NCBI GenBank assembly: GCA_031269355.1
Contig: JAISZG010000047.1
Location: 1-62,432 of the forward strand
From: Oscillospiraceae bacterium
GTDB taxonomy: Bacteria; Bacillota; Clostridia; Christensenellales; Aristaeellaceae
Length of the DNA stretch: 62,432 bases
Direction of reading: 5' to 3'
Position numbers and translations under genes: made by a program. The notes under the pieces are model-generated. The model searched no databases, was not told the DNA's origin, and was given only the letters and a program-made list of their open reading frames with translations. Below, one piece after another: positions 19,177 through 28,738 of this stretch; positions within the stretch are counted from its first letter, which is position 1, and the number at the start of each line of letters is the position of its first letter.

Positions 19177-20328
19177 TTAATACTGCTCTGACATCCATAT
19201 TTTTTGCTGCGGGAAAAGCATTGCGGCTTCCTCGGCTGCGGCGGGCGGCAGCGCCCAAGCTTCGTCGGGGCCGCCTAAAATAAGGCGGGTCAGCGTATTT
19301 ATGCTGATCTCCGGCGCATCCTTAGCATAGGCGCGCTCCGCGTGCAGCAGCCCGTCGACGGCTGAAAATCGCCAGCAGCCGTTGTTCCAGGGAAGTTCGT
19401 TATCAACGACGCAAAGGGAGATCGAGCCGTCATAGCCTTCCGACGCACGCATTCCCTCCGAAAGGCGCGGCACATCCAGTATACGAAACATCGCCCATGG
19501 TTCAAGCGATACGCAGCCGCGCCGGTCGGGAACCAACCGTCTTACGGGATCGTCCGCAGATACCGTCAAACGCACCTCATCGTGTGTGGACGAATGCGCG
19601 GCCAGATACGACAGCAGCGTTCGCCTTGCCGCAATGTCAACCGCAGCGAATTCCTCCACGACTATAGCGCGTCCCTCAAATCGATACAGCATGTACCCGC
19701 GCATTCGCTCCGCGTCGTCAGGCATTACCCACACAGCGGCGGCGCTGTCCAGTTCAAGCTCTTTCAATCTGGCCGCCGTTAATTCCGCCGTACGCACTAC
19801 AGAACCGGCAACATCGGCGTACGCCTCATTATAGCATATCGCAAGCCCGCTCGCGTCGGCATTCCGTACGGGAGACCAACGTACGGGTATGCTCGGCTCG
19901 CGCGAGCGCAATATGCCGAGCGGCAGCGTCAGCCTGGCCGCCTCGCCGCATGCCGCCCAGCCATACTTTTCGTAATAGGCGTATTCGAAAGGATACAGCG
20001 CGGCCAGCGCGGCGCCTTCTTCCCGTTCGCGCGACATCGCATTTGGAAGAAGCGACGCCATCAGCCCTTGACCGCGCCTTGCCGGATCGGTCGCCACATG
20101 CGATATGATACGCCCTTCAACCGCCTTGCCGCGCGCCCGAAGCCGAACCCGGGTATCTATCACCTGCGCCAGCAGCGTATCAGATTCGACCAGCGCGTAC
20201 ACATGATCGGCGCGGCGATCGAACACCCAGTCTACGAATGCGCCCGTATCGCCGAAGCAATAAGAGGTGAGCGTCCGCGCCGCGTACCATTCAGAGCGCG
20301 GCAGTTCCTCGAATTGTATGCCGCCCAT
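19177..20328 (-). CDS. Eis-like GNAT N-acetyltransferase
   Basis: 383 aa. Residues 1-130 form a GNAT domain with the acetyl-CoA loop DPARRGQGLMASLL and YPFEYAYYEKYGW, a hallmark of the Eis group; a second GNAT-like domain and a C-terminal SCP2-like domain (VDNELPWNNGCWRFS, then LTRLILGG) follow, giving the three-domain Eis layout and length. Eis relatives acetylate amines, including aminoglycosides in some bacteria; the substrate here is unknown. GGAGG lies nine bases before the ATG. It starts 17 bp after the DUF2156 gene stop. Confidence 0.85.
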   Translation of the reverse strand: MGGIQFEELPRSEWYAARTLTSYCFGDTGAFVDWVFDRRADHVYALVESDTLLAQVIDTRVRLRARGKAVEGRIISHVATDPARRGQGLMASLLPNAMSREREEGAALAALYPFEYAYYEKYGWAACGEAARLTLPLGILRSREPSIPVRWSPVRNADASGLAICYNEAYADVAGSVVRTAELTAARLKELELDSAAAVWVMPDDAERMRGYMLYRFEGRAIVVEEFAAVDIAARRTLLSYLAAHSSTHDEVRLTVSADDPVRRLVPDRRGCVSLEPWAMFRILDVPRLSEGMRASEGYDGSISLCVVDNELPWNNGCWRFSAVDGLLHAERAYAKDAPEISINTLTRLILGGPDEAWALPPAAAEEAAMLFPQQKIWMSEQY

Positions 20329-20345
20329 TCGCAGTATCCTCCGCG

Positions 20346-21245
20346 TCAGTCGTTCAGGGTAGCTCCATATTTCTCGATCATACGCGCCGGGCGGTACGAG
20401 CGCTTCGCTTTACGCAATCCTTCCAGACCCATATCTTCCTCTCGATTTATCCACAGCGTGTCGGCGAACGTTTGCTCCACGAACTTTTGGTTGATAACCG
20501 TGAACAATCCCGGCACGCTGAGGTTAGCCTTCTCAACGTGTATCAGCGCCATTTCCGGCGTGATGCGCTCGCCCAGCGTAAACGCCTCCACCTTGCCGTC
20601 CACGCGAATCACGCCGCCTACCAAGCCCAGCGCGTGGGAATATCTCAGCGCGCGCTCGACGGAAACGCGCTCCGCGCACAGTTCCGGAGATTCGCCGCGC
20701 TCCTCAAACCAGCGCAGATACGCGTCCATGCACTCCGCGAACATATTTGTTTCATACGGTTCATATGAATACCGCCCTTGAAACAATCCGTTAAACTTAT
20801 TGATATGATTGCGCTTTCCGTGAAGATCGCGCCCGGCGAGGCTGATAAGCGAACCGGTCTCGTACACGTAGTCGTCGTGGTACGGTTCTCGTTCATACCG
20901 GAACATGCCGGGGCTGCACGCGTCCATCCGCGCCACATACCAATCCGGAAGCGAACACATCCTGAACGGTTCGTTCAGCGCGCGCATCGCTTCGACAGCG
21001 TATTCAAGCCCTTCGCATAACCGATCGGGAGGCGAGAACACCATCATCATGCAGGGAACACCGGCCGTTGTGACCGTGTGCAAAAGCAGCGATCCTCCGA
21101 CGATTTGCCACTCAATGTTATCAGACACCGCCCAGAGGAACATATTGGAAAACGTGCATTCACTGCCTTCGTTCTCCGGGAAATAGCGCAGATACCTAAG
21201 TATCGTCGATCGATCTTCCAGTCTGATCGGGCAGAAAGAACCCAT
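20346..21245 (-). CDS. DUF2156 / phosphatidylglycerol lysyltransferase-like protein
   Basis: 299 aa from the ATG at 21245, chosen because AGAGGG stands five bases before it; an in-frame start 24 codons earlier has no such site. The protein has the DUF2156 layout of two GNAT-like halves, with NMFLWA near the start and the marker LAGRDLHGKRNHINKF in the middle. There are no membrane segments, so it resembles the soluble C-terminal part of MprF-type enzymes that use aminoacyl-tRNA; the substrate is unknown. First gene of an operon with the Eis-like acetyltransferase and the amidohydrolase. Confidence 0.8.
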   Translation of the reverse strand: MGSFCPIRLEDRSTILRYLRYFPENEGSECTFSNMFLWAVSDNIEWQIVGGSLLLHTVTTAGVPCMMMVFSPPDRLCEGLEYAVEAMRALNEPFRMCSLPDWYVARMDACSPGMFRYEREPYHDDYVYETGSLISLAGRDLHGKRNHINKFNGLFQGRYSYEPYETNMFAECMDAYLRWFEERGESPELCAERVSVERALRYSHALGLVGGVIRVDGKVEAFTLGERITPEMALIHVEKANLSVPGLFTVINQKFVEQTFADTLWINREEDMGLEGLRKAKRSYRPARMIEKYGATLND

Positions 21246-21401
21246 GCAAACCCTCTTTCGCAGATGGAAATGGGGATAACGAACGCGGACGCGCGTGTCG
21301 CGTCCGCCTGGGGACATGCTTTAGCCAAGTTATCGAATTGATATGCGGCAGCTGCATTTCATCGGCTCGCAGCGCCGCTTATCGTCCGTCAAATCTATGC
21401 G

Positions 21402-22688
21402 TCAGTTTCCGAATAGATCACTGAACGAAACGTCTTCATTCTCATCGACAAGAATATCGACGATCGGTTCGGAGCTATTTGACGCGTAGGCGTCGTTCTC
21501 TGGCGGCACATAATCAGGATCGTCAGGATCTTCTACCGCTGCGGCTTCCAATTTAGGAAACTGGAATATCGTTTCGCGCGAGGCGAGATCAACCAGCCTG
21601 ACCGCCGTAGGCAGCGAGTAACCGATGTCGCTCGCGGTTATAGGCATATAGCCCATCACCAGCACGTGGTTCTGATTCGTCGGAGAGAGGGCGGTCCACC
21701 TCATGCTGTCGGTATTAATATCAAATTCAAACAGCTCCGTTTTATTCTGAAGCTGCGGGGATATAGAATATACCTTGCCGTCGTCCGCGTATAGAATCTG
21801 ATCGCTCGTCCCGCCGGTAATCACATATTTCTGGCCTTGCGTTATAAGCGGCAGGCTCGCGGTCGCCGATCCGTCCAGCGGAACGCGCACGATGCTGTTG
21901 GTCGCCTCGTCAAACGGATACAGTGCGTCCGCATAGCGCGGGCTGCTCAGCGTTATGCCGCTGATTTTCTCGCCCAATCGCACGCCCTTCGATTTCCCGA
22001 CAGGAACCGTGTATATTCGAGTGGAATCGCCCTTTTGAGAATAAACGATATACCCGTTGAATAAATATGCGTCGCCCATCTTCGGGCTGGGCGTGGATAG
22101 ATTTACCGCTTTATTGCTGCGCGGATTGATTTCATACCCGACGATCCCGCCGGAAGAATCCATACCCAGAAGGTAGGTGGTCTTATTGTACACGCCCGCG
22201 TCGTACATTGTCTTGCTGGTTAAGTTCTTGATTTTTGTAGATTTTTTCTCGGTTATGCTATAGCGGTACATCGTATACGGATCGTCAGGCGAAACGTAGA
22301 AGAACGTGGTCTCCGTTTCAGAATACATTTCCTTCAGCTTTTCGATAACGGGGGACGCGGCGCGCGCGCTTAGATCGACGCTCGCGAATATAAATCCCTC
22401 GTCCGGGCGGATGCCAAGGAAGTATACGGTCTTCGAATCTGCGTATATAAGGCGCGCAGGTTTTACATCCTTAATAGTTACGATAGCCCCGGACTCGAAC
22501 GTTTTAACCGAGTACAAGCCCCACGTGCCGTCTTCCAGCGGGGCGAAAAAATATGTGTCGCCTTCGCTTACCGCAGCTAGTCCGCCGCTTAGCTGCAGTT
22601 CATAGTTCGTCAACTCAGCGGACGCCGCATGGCCGAGCGGCAATGCCAGCATCAATAAACAAAGCAAAAGGATGTATAGCCTTCGCAT
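21402..22688 (-). CDS. Secreted propeller-like protein (DUF5050-like)
   Basis: 428 aa from the ATG at 22688, which has GGAGG nine bases upstream. Residues 1-24 are a signal peptide ending near GHAASAE. The body is a run of short beta-rich units of the type DxYLFNGYIVYSQKGDSTRIYT, YADDGKVYSISP and KTVYFLGIRPDEGFIFA, which suggests a beta propeller as in DUF5050 proteins. The C-terminal 50 residues are acidic. No anchor is visible, so it is probably released or wall-associated. Function unknown. It has its own promoter. Confidence 0.65.
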   Translation of the reverse strand: MRRLYILLLCLLMLALPLGHAASAELTNYELQLSGGLAAVSEGDTYFFAPLEDGTWGLYSVKTFESGAIVTIKDVKPARLIYADSKTVYFLGIRPDEGFIFASVDLSARAASPVIEKLKEMYSETETTFFYVSPDDPYTMYRYSITEKKSTKIKNLTSKTMYDAGVYNKTTYLLGMDSSGGIVGYEINPRSNKAVNLSTPSPKMGDAYLFNGYIVYSQKGDSTRIYTVPVGKSKGVRLGEKISGITLSSPRYADALYPFDEATNSIVRVPLDGSATASLPLITQGQKYVITGGTSDQILYADDGKVYSISPQLQNKTELFEFDINTDSMRWTALSPTNQNHVLVMGYMPITASDIGYSLPTAVRLVDLASRETIFQFPKLEAAAVEDPDDPDYVPPENDAYASNSSEPIVDILVDENEDVSFSDLFGN

Positions 22689-22724
22689 CGTTTCAAACCT
22701 CCTTCGCATTTTGCACATGTCGAT

Positions 22725-22753
22725 AGTATAAATTATATTTTACGAATTTGCAA
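22725..22753 (-). promoter_or_regulatory. Sigma-A-type promoter of the propeller-like gene
   Basis: Read on the minus strand: TTGCAA (22753-22748), 17 bp, TATACT (22730-22725), about 37 bp before the start codon. Confidence 0.7.
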
Positions 22754-22823
22754 CGTTTATTTTACGAAAGCGCGCGGCAATCAGCTTGTCCCCTCAGCGC
22801 GCGGAGGGCGGCATGATCGACCG

Positions 22824-23573
22824 TCAATCGTCCTCATCCTCTTCGTCCGGCAAATCGCCGCTATGGTAAACATTGAGCACATCGTCTATATCGTCCAACA
22901 TTTCGATGAGCTTGCGCACGCGTTCAAGCGTATCCGGATCGTCGACGGTAACGGTGTTCTGCGGCACTCGCGTCAGTTCCGCCGACAGGAACGGAACGCC
23001 CTGTTTCTCAAGCGCTTCGCGAACGGATGAGAAATCGGCGACATCCGACGAAATTTCGAACACATCCTCGTCCGCCTCAAAATCCGACGCGCCCGCTTCC
23101 ATCGCTTGCAGCATCATCTCGTCCTCGTCGACGCCGGGCTTGCGCTCTACGACCATCAGACCCTTGCGGTCAAACATATAGCCCACGCAATTCGTCGCGC
23201 CGAGCGCGCCGCCGCATTTGTCGAATATATGCCTTATGTCCGACGCGGTGCGGTTGCGGTTATCCGTCACGCATTCAACGATAACCGCCACTCCGCCGGG
23301 AGCGTACCCTTCATATATTATTTCTTCATAATTAACTGATCCTAGCTCGCCGGCCGCCTTCTTAATAGAGCGTGTAATTGTATCGCTGGGCATATTGTTC
23401 GCTTTCGCCTTCGCGACCACGTCCCGCAGCTTGCCGTTAACGCTAGGGTCGCCGCCGCCCTCGCGCACTGCTATCGCTATTTCGCGCCCCAGTTTGGTAA
23501 ATATCTTTCCGCGCGCGGCGTCGGCTTTTCCCTTTTGCCGCTTTATGTTTGCCCACTTCGAATGCCCGGACAT
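22824..23573 (-). CDS. yebC: YebC/PmpR-family protein
   Basis: 249 aa. MSGHSKWANIKRQKGKADAA is the family N-terminus, followed by VREGGGDPSVNGKLRDVVAKAKANNMP and EGYAPGGVAVIVECVTDNRNRT. YebC proteins are described as transcription regulators and, more recently, as helpers of ribosomes stalled on proline runs. The start at 23573 has GGAGGG six bases upstream; an in-frame start four codons earlier lacks one. It is downstream of yunB by 134 bp. Confidence 0.96.
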   Translation of the reverse strand: MSGHSKWANIKRQKGKADAARGKIFTKLGREIAIAVREGGGDPSVNGKLRDVVAKAKANNMPSDTITRSIKKAAGELGSVNYEEIIYEGYAPGGVAVIVECVTDNRNRTASDIRHIFDKCGGALGATNCVGYMFDRKGLMVVERKPGVDEDEMMLQAMEAGASDFEADEDVFEISSDVADFSSVREALEKQGVPFLSAELTRVPQNTVTVDDPDTLERVRKLIEMLDDIDDVLNVYHSGDLPDEEDEDD

Positions 23574-23707
23574 ATAACCCTCCACGCGATAAAGTTTCTC
23601 TTGATATCCTCTTAAGATTATCTCAAGTTTTTTCGCGGCAGAACAGTATTCCGCCGCCGCTTCTCACAGCGAATGTTACCTGAAATATTCGAATATGTCA
23701 ACCGACG

Positions 23708-24364
23708 TCAGCTTCCCGGCAGCAGATCGAGCACGTTGTCAGGCTGTATATCGGCAAACGTATTCGGTACTTGCCCTACAATAATCGATTCGGCGATTTG
23801 CACATACGCGGAAACTTCCGACACGTTCGACGCGGTTGGGATCACCATGCGCACGGACGCCTTTATTTTAAGATAAATGCGATGGCGCGTCTGATTGATA
23901 CCCGCTTGCGTAAACTCGCTTACGAACTCCGTGGATACCGAACCCATAGGCACAAGATTTACCGTGATGGCGGGGCCGCGACCGGCAAGCAGTTTACTGC
24001 CAGTCGCCGCGCCAAGCGGAATTCGCATGCCCGTAGCCGCCAGCGCGTCGAGATTCCTTTGCGCCAGCAGCGCGGTTCGGGTTCCGATTTCATTCATCCG
24101 CATCGTATCCGCCTGCAGCATGGCTACGCGCCCGTCGTTATCCTGAATAATCGTTATTAGAGCATCGTATGTTAGCGGGGAGAATTCGCGCATGATTTCA
24201 TACGCGGCGTTGTTTATCGCCTCTACCCCCATCACGCGCGCCTTTGCCTCGGCCATAGACAATATAACAGGCTTCAGATTGAAATCCATATATATATACG
24301 CGATTAATATAACTACCAAAACAGCTATTATAATTATTCTCGCGCGCCTGATAATGCGTCTCAT
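23708..24364 (-). CDS. yunB: Sporulation protein YunB
   Basis: 218 aa. An N-terminal membrane segment (residues 10-27, IIIIAVLVVILIAYIYM) is followed by a domain of the YunB type: LKPVILSMAEAKARVMGVEAINNA, then GTRTALLAQRNLDAL and IPLGAATGSKLLAGRGP. In Bacillus yunB is expressed in the mother cell under sigma-E and is needed for efficient sporulation. GGGGGTG precedes the ATG. It lies downstream of the sua5 gene and supports the view that this organism makes spores. Confidence 0.93.
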   Translation of the reverse strand: MRRIIRRARIIIIAVLVVILIAYIYMDFNLKPVILSMAEAKARVMGVEAINNAAYEIMREFSPLTYDALITIIQDNDGRVAMLQADTMRMNEIGTRTALLAQRNLDALAATGMRIPLGAATGSKLLAGRGPAITVNLVPMGSVSTEFVSEFTQAGINQTRHRIYLKIKASVRMVIPTASNVSEVSAYVQIAESIIVGQVPNTFADIQPDNVLDLLPGS

Positions 24365-24421
24365 ATAAACACCCCCGCACAGCGTATGCGCGGCGGGTAT
24401 TATGAATGAACGGACGGCGAG

Positions 24422-25516
24422 TCAGCGGACGGGGCTGCTTGGTTCTATTCTAAAGCCAGCCGCGCGCAGGAGCCTGTTCATCAGCGCCAAGCCTATGCCG
24501 TTTGCGTCGTATGTTTCGCCAAACGCGACGTCCGCGCACTGCCTGTCGATCTCGCGCAGCGCACCAAACAGGCCGCGCGCGATGGTTTCAGGATTGTCGC
24601 GCGAACCCAGACGCACGCACAGGCGGCTTGATATGGCGTCCGCAGTTTCGTCGCATACCAGCAATATAGGATGTTGATCCATCATAATAGCGTTATCATA
24701 TAACCTAATCAACGAGGCGCGCTGATCGATCGGCGAACCAGTTACAAGCGTAAGCTTTGCGTTCGGCGAGTAATGACGATGCCTTATGCCGGGCGACGGA
24801 ACGGGCTGATTCGATTCGACGGCGGCAAGCGCGGAAGGGTGAATCCGCATTTCTGGAATTATGGCGCGCAATCGCTCCGCAGTAACCCCGCCAGGTCGCA
24901 GCAGAACGGGCGGGTCTTCCGCTAATGTGATAACGGTTGACTCCACTCCTACTGAGCACGGGCCGCCATCTAATATTAGCGGGATAATACCGAATAAATC
25001 CGCCAATGTTTCCGCCGCCGTGGTGGGGCTTGGTTTGCCGCTGCGATTCGCGCTGGGCGCGGCAAGCGGTCGTCCGGCGCGGCTGATGAGTTCCAGCGCG
25101 AGCGGGTGCGACGGCATTCTGACGCCGACGGTGCCAAGTCCCGCCGTTATATCGTCGGATACAGAATCGGTTCGCGGCAGCACAATCGTAAGCGGACCCG
25201 GCCAAAATTCACGCGCCAGCGAGAGCGCGCGGTCGTCTATACCGTGCGCGAGAGAATACCAAGCGCCGATATCCGCTATATGAACGATCAGCGGGTTATC
25301 GAGCGGGCGGCCTTTCGCGGCGAATATTTTACGCACGGCGGCGGGCTGCGTGGCGTCGGCGCCTAATCCGTAAACAGTCTCCGTTGGGAACGCGACGATT
25401 TCGCCCGCTATAAGCAAACGCGCGGCTTCGTCCAATCCCGACGCGCCGTCAAGTACCCGCGTGACAATCGCAGATGCATTTATATAATTTATAAAACAAT
25501 CACTCTGCTTATTCAT
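24422..25516 (-). CDS. tsaC: Threonylcarbamoyl-AMP synthase, two-domain Sua5 form
   Basis: Makes threonylcarbamoyl-AMP for the t6A37 modification of ANN-decoding tRNAs. 364 aa. The YrdC domain starts with [22 protein letters not shown] and [26 protein letters not shown] and [13 protein letters not shown] complete it. A C-terminal Sua5 domain follows after [11 protein letters not shown]. The chosen ATG (25516) lies inside the last codons of prfA, an 8-base overlap; earlier in-frame starts would overlap further. The same coupling occurs in many Firmicutes. Confidence 0.93.
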   Translation of the reverse strand: MNKQSDCFINYINASAIVTRVLDGASGLDEAARLLIAGEIVAFPTETVYGLGADATQPAAVRKIFAAKGRPLDNPLIVHIADIGAWYSLAHGIDDRALSLAREFWPGPLTIVLPRTDSVSDDITAGLGTVGVRMPSHPLALELISRAGRPLAAPSANRSGKPSPTTAAETLADLFGIIPLILDGGPCSVGVESTVITLAEDPPVLLRPGGVTAERLRAIIPEMRIHPSALAAVESNQPVPSPGIRHRHYSPNAKLTLVTGSPIDQRASLIRLYDNAIMMDQHPILLVCDETADAISSRLCVRLGSRDNPETIARGLFGALREIDRQCADVAFGETYDANGIGLALMNRLLRAAGFRIEPSSPVR

Positions 25517-26579
25517 TTGACATCGCCGCAATGCGTTCCGCTTCATCCGCTTGGGTAAGCGCGTCAAGCGTATCATCCATATCGCCGTCCAGGAACGCGG
25601 GAAGGTTATAGCGCGTTAAATCTATCCGGTGGTCGGTAATGCGTCCCTGCGGGAAATTATATGTGCGGATGCGTTCGCTTCTATCGCCGGTGCCAACCTG
25701 GTCGCGCCGCTGGGTAGCCCGCTTGGCGTCGAGCGCGCCTTGCGTCATGTCGTATAATCGAGCGCGCAGCACCCGCATTGCCTTGTCGCGGTTTTTAATC
25801 TGGCTGCGCTCGTCCTGGCAGATTACTACTAAACCCGTAGGTATATGGGTTAATCGGACGGCGGAGTCGGTTGTGTTTACGCTTTGGCCGCCGTGGCCGC
25901 CCGTACGATAGACGTCCACGCGAACGTCGTTGGGAAGGATCGCCACGTCCGCTTCTTCCGCTTCCGGAAGCACTGCGACTGTCGCGGTAGACGTATGAAT
26001 GCGCCCTCCGGATTCGGTAACCGGAACCCGCTGCACTCTGTGTACGCCGCTCTCGTATTTCAGCCGCCGGAACGCACCGACGCCATGAATCATTATCACG
26101 GCCTCGCGTACGCCTCCAAGATCGGACGCGTTAAGATCGACGGTCTCCGCCCGCCAGCGGAGGCGCTCCGCATATCTGGTATACATGCGCATAAGCAAAG
26201 CGGCGAACAGCCCGGCTTCCTCGCCGCCAGCGCCCGCGCGGATCTCGATTATCACGCTTCGTTCGTCGTTCGGGTCGCTGGGCACTAGCAAACGCGTTAC
26301 CTCGCGCCAGGACAATTCGACGCGCGGCTGCAGTTCGTCCAACTCTTCGCGCGCGAGCTGCGCCAATTGACGATCTGACAGCATCTCGCGGCAGTGCGCC
26401 GCCTCGTCCTCAAGCGCGCGATGGCTCCGCCACGCTTCTACGATCGGCGCCAGCTGCGCCTGCTCGCGAAGCATACGCGCCGCGCGATCCGGATCGGCAT
26501 AAGCGTCCGGCTGCGCCAGCGCCGCGTTTATTTCCGCAAGGCGGTTTTCAATTTCGAGCAGCTTATTTTGAATATTCAT
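25509..26579 (-). CDS. prfA: Peptide chain release factor 1
   Basis: Recognises UAA and UAG and releases the chain. 356 aa. The GGQ hydrolysis loop is [19 protein letters not shown]; the stop-codon PxT motif is PVT in [14 protein letters not shown], which marks RF1 and not RF2. The glutamine of GGQ is the target of the methylase encoded just upstream. The ATG has no good ribosome binding site within 20 bases, only GACGGG further away, so it may rely on coupling to prmC 21 bp upstream. Confidence 0.97.
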   Translation of the reverse strand: MNIQNKLLEIENRLAEINAALAQPDAYADPDRAARMLREQAQLAPIVEAWRSHRALEDEAAHCREMLSDRQLAQLAREELDELQPRVELSWREVTRLLVPSDPNDERSVIIEIRAGAGGEEAGLFAALLMRMYTRYAERLRWRAETVDLNASDLGGVREAVIMIHGVGAFRRLKYESGVHRVQRVPVTESGGRIHTSTATVAVLPEAEEADVAILPNDVRVDVYRTGGHGGQSVNTTDSAVRLTHIPTGLVVICQDERSQIKNRDKAMRVLRARLYDMTQGALDAKRATQRRDQVGTGDRSERIRTYNFPQGRITDHRIDLTRYNLPAFLDGDMDDTLDALTQADEAERIAAMSNE

Positions 26580-26600
26580 TAAATATATTTATATTACCCG

Positions 26601-27434
26601 TCAGAATTGCGCGCGAATAATTCGCGGCGTTCCGGATAAATCAGGTTCGATTATTATATTTCCATATGATTCTGCGAGAAACGCGCGAACCATTTCAGAC
26701 TGGCCGTATCCTATTTCGATAAACAGCGCACCGTCCGATCGCAGAAATCTTGAGCTGTCGCGAGATACGCGGCGCAGTATATCCAGCCCGTCGATCCCGC
26801 CGTCCAGCGCGGCGCGCGGTTCGCGCAGAACCTCAGGCTGCAGCCCGGCCAGTTCGCTCGTTGGGATATATGGGGGATTGCATGCAATAACATCAAACAA
26901 AATACCCGTATCGACGAACGGATCAAACAGGTCTCCGCGAAATAATTCTATGGATACATCGTTAAGCATAGCGTTTTCCGCCGCGAGATCGAGCGCGCCA
27001 ATGCTTGCGTCCGACGCGCATACTCGCGCTTTGGGAAAGCGCCGTGCGAGTGCGACAGCCAGCGCGCCGCTGCCGGTGCACATATCAAGGATGCTAACAT
27101 TTTCGCGCCCGCTGACGAATTTCGCGCATAGCTCGAATAAACATTCCGTTTCAGGGCGCGGTATTAGCGCTCGCGCGTCGGACTTCAAACGCGCGCCCGC
27201 GAATTCCACATATCCAATAATATGCTGAAGCGGCTCACGACTGGCGCGCCTGTCAATCATAGCGAAATATCGCCGCGACGCATCCTGCGCGATGTCGGAG
27301 GAGTTCAGCGCAAGCGAAAGCCGCGGCAATTCGAGAGCCTCGGCCAGCAGCCACCCGGCGTCTGTGAGCGGGTCTGGCACGCCGCGCGATTCCAAAAAGC
27401 GAGCGCCTTCGCGCAGCGCTTCTCGAATTGTCAA
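26601..27434 (-). CDS. prmC: Release factor glutamine methyltransferase
   Basis: Methylates the GGQ glutamine of release factors. 277 aa from a TTG at 27434 that overlaps the yqhQ stop (TTGA), with GAGGCGG upstream; no ATG fits and the longer frame is only a run of Arg/Ser inside yqhQ. The N-terminal helical domain is followed by LIPRPETECLFEL, the SAM loop ILDMCTGSGALAVALA, and the catalytic NPPY in VIACNPPYIPTSEL. Confidence 0.95.
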   Translation of the reverse strand: MTIREALREGARFLESRGVPDPLTDAGWLLAEALELPRLSLALNSSDIAQDASRRYFAMIDRRASREPLQHIIGYVEFAGARLKSDARALIPRPETECLFELCAKFVSGRENVSILDMCTGSGALAVALARRFPKARVCASDASIGALDLAAENAMLNDVSIELFRGDLFDPFVDTGILFDVIACNPPYIPTSELAGLQPEVLREPRAALDGGIDGLDILRRVSRDSSRFLRSDGALFIEIGYGQSEMVRAFLAESYGNIIIEPDLSGTPRIIRAQF

Positions 27435-28456
27435 GGTTCGACCGCCTCGGCGGGAGGAACTGCGACAGCGGCGGGTTCGTCTTCCCGCACCGATTCTTCC
27501 TGATTCCAATTTCCGAGAGCGCGCTGCATCGCGTCGATCGCGATTTCCAGCATGGAGGAGTCTGGTTCGCGGGTGGTGAGCCGCTGCATCTGCAATCCCG
27601 GCCAGCGCAGCGCGCGTACCAACGCGGCGTTCGAATGCGCCAGTGCTTGCAGCGCTTCATATGAAACCCCGGCGACAAGCGGCAGCGTGATCAGGCTGCG
27701 AAGCAACCGGAGCGCGAACGACATACGCTCGATCCCGAATACGATATGAATCAACTGATCCGACACCGCGCCCAGCAATACAGCTATAATCATAACCAAC
27801 AGCAGAAAGCTTGTGCCGCATCTGGGGTGGAGGGTGGAGAACTGCTTGGCGTTTTCCGGCGTTAATTCTATTCCGGCCTCGTGGCAGTATACGGTTTTAT
27901 GCTCGGCGCCGTGGTACATATAGACGCGCTTCATATCCGGAATCAATCCCGTTAGGTATATATAACCGATCAATATAAGTATTCGAGCCAGCCCCGCGAA
28001 TAAGTTCACGACGAGCAGCGAATGCACGCTTCGATTGATAAGCGTCGCTATGAAATTCGGGATCACCATAAACAGCAGCAGCGACAACCCCAGCGCGAAC
28101 ACGATCGCGACGCCCATCACGATTTTTTCTATGCTCTGCCCAAGCTTCGCGCTCAGCCATTTTTCGAACTTCGACGGTTCTTCCTCTTCCATTCCCAGCA
28201 GTTTCGTGGAGAGTTCAAGTATCCTAACGCCCGTCATGAGCATTACGACCATATTAACCACGCCGCGAATAACGGGCAGACCCATCCACTTATGTTTTTT
28301 CGAAGGGGGGATGTATTTTTGATACGATCTTGCGATGCTTCCGTCCGGACGGCGAACCGACACGGCGATGGCGTCCGGACTTTTCATCATTACGCCCTCG
28401 ACGACGGCTTGTCCGCCTATGTCCGGACACTTCTCGCGTTTCGCGTTGTCAGCCAT
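27431..28456 (-). CDS. yqhQ: DUF1385 membrane protein, YqhQ-like
   Basis: 341 aa. The N-terminus KCPDIGGQAVVEGVMMKSPD is the family signature; several membrane segments follow (about residues 115-140, 150-170, 215-235), with MYHGAEHKTVYCHEAG between them. The last 40 residues are a Pro/Ala/Glu tail. Function is unknown; it is a regular member of the rpmE-prfA neighbourhood in Firmicutes. A clear GGAGG precedes the ATG. It follows rpmE by 84 bp that contain a strong inverted repeat. Confidence 0.9.
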   Translation of the reverse strand: MADNAKREKCPDIGGQAVVEGVMMKSPDAIAVSVRRPDGSIARSYQKYIPPSKKHKWMGLPVIRGVVNMVVMLMTGVRILELSTKLLGMEEEEPSKFEKWLSAKLGQSIEKIVMGVAIVFALGLSLLLFMVIPNFIATLINRSVHSLLVVNLFAGLARILILIGYIYLTGLIPDMKRVYMYHGAEHKTVYCHEAGIELTPENAKQFSTLHPRCGTSFLLLVMIIAVLLGAVSDQLIHIVFGIERMSFALRLLRSLITLPLVAGVSYEALQALAHSNAALVRALRWPGLQMQRLTTREPDSSMLEIAIDAMQRALGNWNQEESVREDEPAAVAVPPAEAVEP

Positions 28457-28480
28457 TGAATCGCCTCCAGTTCGAACGAC

Positions 28481-28516
28481 GAATCGTTCATAGCGATCCC
28501 GCGCTATGAACGATTC
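28481..28516. repeat. 15-bp inverted repeat between rpmE and yqhQ
   Basis: Arms GAATCGTTCATAGCG (28481-28495) and CGCTATGAACGATTC (28502-28516) with a 6-base loop. Neither side has a T tract, so it is not a standard terminator; it may be an operator, a processing hairpin, or a weak stop that lowers yqhQ expression. Confidence 0.7.
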
Positions 28517-28540
28517 AATCGTACGCTTTTCACGTTAATC

Positions 28541-28738
28541 TTATAAGCTATAGCGTCTCTTAAACTTATCTACGCGTCCGCCGGTATCGACCAGCTTTTG
28601 CTTGCCGGTAAAAAACGGGTGGCACTTGGAGCAAATTTCAACCTTCAATTCTTTTTTCGTAGAGCCGGTTTCGAAGGTTTCGCCGCATACGCATCTTACC
28701 GTTGAGGTGATATATTTGGGGTGAATTCCTTGCTTCAT
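28541..28738 (-). CDS. rpmE: 50S ribosomal protein L31, zinc-binding form
   Basis: 65 aa from the ATG at 28738 ([10 protein letters not shown]). The zinc site is intact: VRCVCGETF and [10 protein letters not shown] give CxC plus CxxC, the C+ form. GGAAAGG lies about 14 bases upstream. An in-frame extension of 45 codons has no family similarity and is left out. First gene of the rpmE-yqhQ-prmC-prfA-tsaC run. Confidence 0.97.
   Translation of the reverse strand: MKQGIHPKYITSTVRCVCGETFETGSTKKELKVEICSKCHPFFTGKQKLVDTGGRVDKFKRRYSL

Noticed and set aside
23586-23707. Terminator between yunB and yebC
   Set aside because: A 9-bp hairpin is present near 23632-23655 but is followed by A, not T, in the direction of transcription.
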